Shown here in pieces: positions 8,499-11,202 of a stretch of 11,202 nucleotides of DNA (position 1 is its first letter; the number at the start of each line of letters is the position of its first letter). Origin of the DNA: Comamonadaceae bacterium (GTDB lineage: Bacteria > Pseudomonadota > Gammaproteobacteria > Burkholderiales > Burkholderiaceae_C); NCBI GenBank assembly GCA_947372005.1, contig CANBRV010000052.1:1-11202 (forward strand). The letters run 5' to 3'. A model generated the notes under the pieces. It was not told where the DNA came from and did not search any database. It saw nothing but the letters and a program-made list of their open reading frames with translations. A program made the translations under genes and the position numbers.

Positions 8499-8504
8499 AT
8501 TCTA
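8499..8504 (-). promoter_or_regulatory. Possible -10 element of the fadB operon promoter
   Basis: TAGAAT on the minus strand matches the sigma-70 -10 consensus at 5 of 6 positions and directly precedes the palindromic operator candidate. No good -35 hexamer is found at 16-18 bases upstream, so the call is tentative. Confidence 0.3.
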
Positions 8505-8517
8505 GCGGTATTTTTTG

Positions 8518-8994
8518 CTAGTCATTCCACCAATTGCTAGTGCCTGTAGAAAACTTGAAGAGTTTTATCTCAGGGTCAACCTCGTATAGAGCAATATTTG
8601 TTTTATTCATTTTCCAAGAGATGACTTCTTTACCTGGTGGTGAAATGTTAGTGAGATGCAGTTTGCTCAGGATAAAAGCCGTTATTGAATCGGCCTCATC
8701 AATCACAACAGCAAAATATGGCGTGCAATTGAATGCCTTGCAAGCAGCATCTAGTTTTATTAAATTGTCATTGGGAATACTCAGCGAGCTACCATCCGTG
8801 CCAGCATTACGTGAGCGGGACTTTACAGAAATCCCCATCACCTCTTGCGTGTGTGGATTACGAGCAATGATGTCCAGTCCTACGTGGTCTACTAGAGCGC
8901 ACTCAAAACCATGCTTTGATAGCCAATAAAGAATCAAGCGCTCAGCAAAATCACCAGTAATTTTTGAATGTCGTGAACTTTTAATAATCTTCAT
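8518..8994 (-). CDS. Hypothetical protein, possible PD-(D/E)XK nuclease-like fold
   Basis: A 158-residue reading frame I cannot name. Its N-terminal half resembles the PD-(D/E)XK endonuclease-like core: GDFAERLILYWLSKHGFE (residues 14-31, with Glu18 on the first helix), then VGLDIIARNP (Asp41), then a strand MGISVKSRSR (53-62, Lys58). The position that is usually Glu or Gln two before the lysine is Ser56, so catalysis is uncertain. The C-terminal half has alternating hydrophobic strands and no known motif. There is no signal peptide or membrane segment. The start at 8994 has only a weak purine-rich sequence upstream. The base composition is clearly lower in G+C than the operon next to it (hand count about 23 of 60 at 8701-8760 against about 37 of 60 at 7561-7620), suggesting acquisition. 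It sits beside, and divergent from, a toxin-antitoxin pair. Confidence 0.75.
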   Translation of the reverse strand: MKIIKSSRHSKITGDFAERLILYWLSKHGFECALVDHVGLDIIARNPHTQEVMGISVKSRSRNAGTDGSSLSIPNDNLIKLDAACKAFNCTPYFAVVIDEADSITAFILSKLHLTNISPPGKEVISWKMNKTNIALYEVDPEIKLFKFSTGTSNWWND

Positions 8995-9039
8995 AGAGTC
9001 TCATTTAGTACGAGTAGCGTTTGCCTCAACAAAATTGAT

Positions 9040-9063
9040 TTTGACTTATCTTTGACATTTATC
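9040..9063 (+). repeat. Imperfect tandem repeat ahead of higB
   Basis: Two adjacent copies of TTTGAC followed by TTATC occur at 9040-9050 and 9051-9063, the second carrying two extra bases. Each contains a -35-like TTGACT or TTGACA. It lies in the 100-base divergent gap and may hold promoter -35 elements or a regulator site. Confidence 0.45.
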
Positions 9064-9068
9064 AAAAA

Positions 9069-9081
9069 TCCCAAATTGGGA
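9069..9081 (+). promoter_or_regulatory. Palindromic operator candidate of higBA
   Basis: TCCCAAATTGGGA is a perfect palindrome with 6-base arms around a central A, placed 13 bases before the higB ATG and immediately before a -10-like TAAAAT. HigA antitoxins are known to repress their own operon by binding such palindromes; that HigA binds this one is inference. Confidence 0.55.
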
Positions 9082-9082
9082 C

Positions 9083-9088
9083 TAAAAT
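9083..9088 (+). promoter_or_regulatory. Possible -10 element of higBA promoter
   Basis: TAAAAT matches the -10 consensus at 5 of 6 positions. Transcription starting 7 bases after it would begin at the A of the higB ATG, giving a leaderless message, and no well-placed Shine-Dalgarno sequence is seen. The best -35 (TTGACA, 9052-9057) is 25 bases away, too far for a standard promoter, so an alternative using TTGACT at 9041-9046 with AAAAAT at 9064-9069 is also possible. Confidence 0.35.
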
Positions 9089-9094
9089 ACATTC

Positions 9095-9406
9095 ATGCGA
9101 GTCATAGCCGTTTCCACACTGAGAGAATTTTGGGAGCAATCCGCGCATCGTGATGCCGAGCAGCCGCTAAAGGCTTGGGTTGCTGAGGTGAATGAGGCGC
9201 AATGGGAATCTCCCTCTGACATTAAGGCGCATTTTGGCAATGCGAGTATTTTGAAAGCAGGTCGCGTGGTGTTCAACATCAAAGGAAACGATTACCGATT
9301 GGTTGCCGCGGTGTCCTACAAATTCAACATTGTTTTCGTGAAGTTTGTGGGTACGCACCGTGCCTACGACAAGATAGACGCTCAAAGTGTCGAATTGCCG
9401 GATTGA
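9095..9406 (+). CDS. higB: Type II toxin HigB (RelE superfamily, HigB_toxin family)
   Basis: A 103-residue protein recognisable as the HigB_toxin branch of the RelE/ParE superfamily, small ribosome-dependent mRNA endoribonucleases in the cytosol. It begins MRVIAVSTLREFWE, the usual family N-terminus, which fixes the start. It contains the strand-rich core RVVFNIKGNDYRLV at residues 57-70 and the C-terminal KFVGTHRAYDKID at 83-95, whose basic and aromatic residues (Lys83, His88, Arg89, Tyr91) are the likely catalytic or RNA-binding group. Toxin-before-antitoxin order, 22 bases ahead of higA, is the hallmark of higBA loci. The toxin appears full length and intact. Regulation is probably by HigA or the HigBA complex at the palindrome just upstream. 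Confidence 0.92.
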   Translation: MRVIAVSTLREFWEQSAHRDAEQPLKAWVAEVNEAQWESPSDIKAHFGNASILKAGRVVFNIKGNDYRLVAAVSYKFNIVFVKFVGTHRAYDKIDAQSVELPD

Positions 9407-9415
9407 ACTACAGAT

Positions 9416-9421
9416 TAGGAA
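9416..9421 (+). promoter_or_regulatory. Ribosome-binding site deciding the higA start
   Basis: TAGGAA lies 7 bases before the ATG at 9429. It supports that start over the in-frame ATG at 9387, which would lie inside higB and add 14 residues not typical of the family. Confidence 0.6.
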
Positions 9422-9428
9422 AATCAAA

Positions 9429-9794
9429 ATGAACATTACTCCCATCCGTACCAAGCAAGATTACAAAGCCGCTCTGCGCGAAATCTCAAAGCTGATGGCG
9501 CTTGACCCTGACGTTGGAACGCCCAATGGCGACAAGCTAGATGTGCTCGCCACCCTCGTGCAAGCCTACGAGGCGACGCATTACCCGATTGCCGCGCCCG
9601 ACCCTATTGAAGCGATTAAATTTAGATTAGAGCAAGGCGGGCTCAGCACCAAAGATTTGCAACCCATGATTGGACGACCTAATCGTGTGTACGAGGTACT
9701 CACTAAAAAGCGCAATCTCACGCTGCAAATGATTCGCCGCTTGCATCACGGACTTGGCATACCGCCCGCTGCGCTAATTGCCGAGTACGCTTAA
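9429..9794 (+). CDS. higA: Antitoxin HigA, XRE-type helix-turn-helix (COG5499-like)
   Basis: A 121-residue antitoxin partner of HigB. The N-terminal part MNITPIRTKQDYKAALREI and the segment around GTPNGDKLDVLATLVQAYE match the family's toxin-binding region. The C-terminal part (about 62-117) is a XRE-like helix-turn-helix: IKFRLEQGGLSTKDLQPMIG, RPNRVYEVLTKKRNLT, then MIRRLHHGLGIPPAALI. It neutralises the toxin and represses the operon. The ATG at 9429 is chosen because it has TAGGAA 7 bases upstream and begins at the conserved N-terminus. A rho-independent terminator starts 4 bases after the stop, so higBA is a two-gene unit. The gene is intact. Confidence 0.92.
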   Translation: MNITPIRTKQDYKAALREISKLMALDPDVGTPNGDKLDVLATLVQAYEATHYPIAAPDPIEAIKFRLEQGGLSTKDLQPMIGRPNRVYEVLTKKRNLTLQMIRRLHHGLGIPPAALIAEYA

Positions 9795-9798
9795 ATTA

Positions 9799-9840
9799 GC
9801 GAGTATTCGATACAACTTTATCAAATACTCGCGAGTTTTT
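9799..9840 (+). terminator. Rho-independent terminator after higA
   Basis: A 14-base stem with a single mismatch pairs 9799-9812 with 9819-9832 around a 6-base loop, and is followed by GAGTTTTT. The inner 9-base arm GCGAGTATT pairs perfectly with AATACTCGC. It lies between the convergent stops of higA (9794) and ispDF (9858). On the minus strand the stem is followed only by TAATTT, so termination in that direction would be weaker. Confidence 0.8.
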
Positions 9841-9857
9841 AATAAAGTACTTCCGAT

Positions 9858-11060
9858 TTATCGCAAAAGCAGCACCACCGCCCGAGCCTCCATCGCCAGC
9901 CCCTCGCCCACAGGCCCCATCTTCTCGGCGGTCTTAGCTTTGACATTAACTTGGGCTACATCCAACCCCAGCGCTTCGCTTAAATTTTTCCGCATAGCGT
10001 CGATGAATGGCGCGAGCTTTGGCGCTTGCGCGATCACCGTGCTGTCCACATTGCCAATCTGCCAGCCGCTCTCTCGCACCAATGCTGCTGTGTGTTTGAG
10101 TAACGCCACGGAGTCTGCGCCTTTGTAGCGCGGGTCAGTATCGGGGAAGTGTTTGCCAATGTCGCCCAGTGCCGCTGCACCCAGTAGCGCATCGGTGATG
10201 GCGTGGCACAGCGCGTCTGCGTCGGAGTGCCCAAGTAGGCCTTTGCTAAACGGAATCGTGACGCCACCCAGCACGAGCGGTCTGCCTTCGACCAGTTTGT
10301 GCGTGTCCCAGCCTTCGCCAATTCTGAATTGTGGGGAATTGCTCATCGTTTTGTTCCTGCTGTTCAAAATCGCTTCAGCCAAAGCGAAGTCTTCTGGGTA
10401 TGTCACTTTGAAGTTTTGGCTGGAAGCCTTGACCAGCTTGGGCTGCAGCTTGACGGCTTCCATAGCGCTTGCATCGTCGGTGATAGCCATGCCTGCCCGC
10501 GAAGCCTTATCCAGTGCGGCCTTCAGGCTTCCTATCCGAAACATTTGCGGTGTTTGCGCGGCCCATTTGCCTGCTCGATCTACTGTGTCATCCACCCTAC
10601 CCTCAATAGAGGATTTCAACGTGTCCGCCACAGGGCAAGCCAAAAGGCCACCCACCGCGTCATTCTGGCATTCGTCGATCAGGTAATTGATTTGCTCTGG
10701 GGTGATGAGACACCGCGCTGCGTCGTGCACCAACACCCAATCGGTACTGTTGCAGCCCTTATCCAGTAAGGCTTGCAGGCCATTTTTTACCGTGTCAGCG
10801 CGCGTTGCACCACCGCAGGGGAGGATGTCTGCATTGGCGTTAAGCGTTGTAAAGGTCGCATCATTTGGTGAGACCACAACAACCGTTTTGGCAATGCGAC
10901 TAACCGCAGCGAAAGCATCAAGTGTGTGCAGCACCATCGGCTTGCCTGCAATTGTTTGGTACTGCTTTGGCGCATCGCCGCCCGCACGCAATCCAGCGCC
11001 TGCACACGGTATAAGTGCAAAAAAACGCGCTGTCAAATGCGGGGTTGAATTTAGATTCAT
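9858..11060 (-). CDS. ispDF: Bifunctional IspD-IspF: MEP cytidylyltransferase fused to MECDP synthase
   Basis: A single 400-codon frame joins two enzymes of the MEP isoprenoid pathway. Residues about 12-233 are IspD (MEP + CTP to CDP-ME): PCAGAGLRAGGDAPKQY at 18-34 with Arg25 and Lys32, GGATRADTVKNGL at 83-95, VHDAARC at 111-117, and AQTPQMF at 168-174. Residues about 246-400 are IspF (CDP-ME2P to MEcPP): RIGEGWDTH with metal ligands Asp252 and His254, LLGHSDADALCHAITDALLG with His286, DIGKHFPDTDP at 300-310, and KTAEKMGPVGEG near the end. The linker is only about 10 residues and contains Met239 preceded by a good Shine-Dalgarno sequence, apparently the old ispF start. No ribosome-binding site precedes the first ATG, which may be leaderless. 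Betaproteobacteria usually keep two adjacent genes; fusions are known from alpha- and epsilonproteobacteria. Confidence 0.95.
   Translation of the reverse strand: MNLNSTPHLTARFFALIPCAGAGLRAGGDAPKQYQTIAGKPMVLHTLDAFAAVSRIAKTVVVVSPNDATFTTLNANADILPCGGATRADTVKNGLQALLDKGCNSTDWVLVHDAARCLITPEQINYLIDECQNDAVGGLLACPVADTLKSSIEGRVDDTVDRAGKWAAQTPQMFRIGSLKAALDKASRAGMAITDDASAMEAVKLQPKLVKASSQNFKVTYPEDFALAEAILNSRNKTMSNSPQFRIGEGWDTHKLVEGRPLVLGGVTIPFSKGLLGHSDADALCHAITDALLGAAALGDIGKHFPDTDPRYKGADSVALLKHTAALVRESGWQIGNVDSTVIAQAPKLAPFIDAMRKNLSEALGLDVAQVNVKAKTAEKMGPVGEGLAMEARAVVLLLR
10354..10359 (-). promoter_or_regulatory. Internal ribosome-binding site for stand-alone IspF
   Basis: CAGGAA on the minus strand lies 7 bases before the in-frame ATG at 10346 (Met239 of the fusion), at the junction of the two domains. 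Its sequence and spacing are as good as those of the operon genes elsewhere in the window. Translation from here would yield a 162-residue protein, the normal size of free IspF. Use of the site is inference. Confidence 0.5.
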
Positions 11061-11085
11061 CTATGCATTCTAAAATTGATTGCTT
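11061..11085. promoter_or_regulatory. 25-base divergent spacer between ispDF and mfd
   Basis: The spacer holds two overlapping -10-like hexamers facing opposite ways: TAGAAT on the minus strand (11067-11072), about 7 bases from the ispDF ATG, and TAAAAT on the plus strand (11071-11076), 9 bases from the mfd ATG. Neither gene has a Shine-Dalgarno sequence. The -35 candidates would fall inside the opposing coding regions (for mfd, TTGAAT at 11045-11050, with a long 20-base spacer). The promoters are tentative. Confidence 0.35.
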
Positions 11086-11202
11086 ATGGATTTACCAAAA
11101 TTAAAAGCGGGACAGCGTTTTACGCTTACCAAACCCGCAGGCTCTGGCGATGCGCTCTTATTGGCGCAACTAGCGATTCGAGACAAAGCAGAGCACAAAA
11201 TC
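11086..11202 (+). CDS. mfd: Transcription-repair coupling factor Mfd, N-terminal fragment
   Basis: The first 39 codons of a gene running off the right edge. The peptide MDLPKLKAGQRFTL followed by KPAGSGDALLLAQLA matches the beginning of betaproteobacterial Mfd, the ATP-dependent translocase that removes stalled RNA polymerase and recruits UvrA. The UvrB-like domain has only just begun, so no catalytic motif is visible. The divergent position next to ispD-ispF is the arrangement known in Burkholderiales and supports the call. An upstream ATG at 11063 is in another frame. No Shine-Dalgarno sequence precedes the start. Confidence 0.8.
   Translation, partial: MDLPKLKAGQRFTLTKPAGSGDALLLAQLAIRDKAEHKI

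Noticed and set aside
8502..8521. Inverted repeat CTAGC...GCTAG at the end of the nuclease-like gene, considered as a terminator
   Set aside because: The stem is only 5 pairs with a 10-base loop and no T-run follows in the minus-strand direction.
9387..9428. Upstream in-frame ATG at 9387 for higA
   Set aside because: It lies inside higB, lacks a ribosome-binding site and would add 14 residues before the conserved HigA N-terminus.
9827..9836. Perfect palindrome ACTCGCGAGT considered as an operator
   Set aside because: It is formed by the right arm of the terminator stem plus the following bases between two convergent genes, where no promoter is expected.

Overview
The window looks like chromosomal DNA of a betaproteobacterium, most likely Burkholderiales/Comamonadaceae-like, with intermediate G+C. 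Grounds: a long beta-oxidation operon of the type common in that order, the ispD-ispF/mfd neighbourhood typical of it, and the protein sequence style. This taxonomic reading is from recognition, not a search. No rRNA, tRNA, CRISPR array or insertion sequence was seen. No gene-free stretch exceeds about 100 bases.

Region 1 (1-8424, minus strand): seven genes in one direction with gaps of only 2-33 bases, read right to left as fadB-type bifunctional enzyme, fadA-type thiolase, ~615-residue acyl-CoA dehydrogenase, short-chain dehydrogenase, PaaI-like hotdog thioesterase, CurA-like zinc-independent NADP-dependent reductase, and a glutathione S-transferase-like gene that runs off the left edge. 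The first three supply the whole beta-oxidation spiral (dehydrogenation, hydration, second dehydrogenation, thiolysis). The last four look like accessory enzymes for reducing, oxidising, hydrolysing or detoxifying unusual or reactive acyl intermediates. A palindromic operator candidate with a -10-like element lies ahead of fadB.

Region 2 (8425-9857): a small AT-richer islet between two core loci. It holds a leftward gene for a small putative PD-(D/E)XK-like nuclease and a rightward higBA toxin-antitoxin pair with a palindromic operator candidate and a strong hairpin terminator.

Region 3 (9858-11202): a leftward ispD-ispF gene fused into one 400-codon reading frame (MEP isoprenoid pathway), and, only 25 bases away and divergent, the start of mfd (transcription-repair coupling factor), cut by the right edge. 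The fusion keeps what looks like the former ispF Shine-Dalgarno sequence and start codon inside the reading frame, which is the most distinctive observation here. I found no convincing evidence for a wholly new system; the nuclease-like gene beside higBA is the least understood element.
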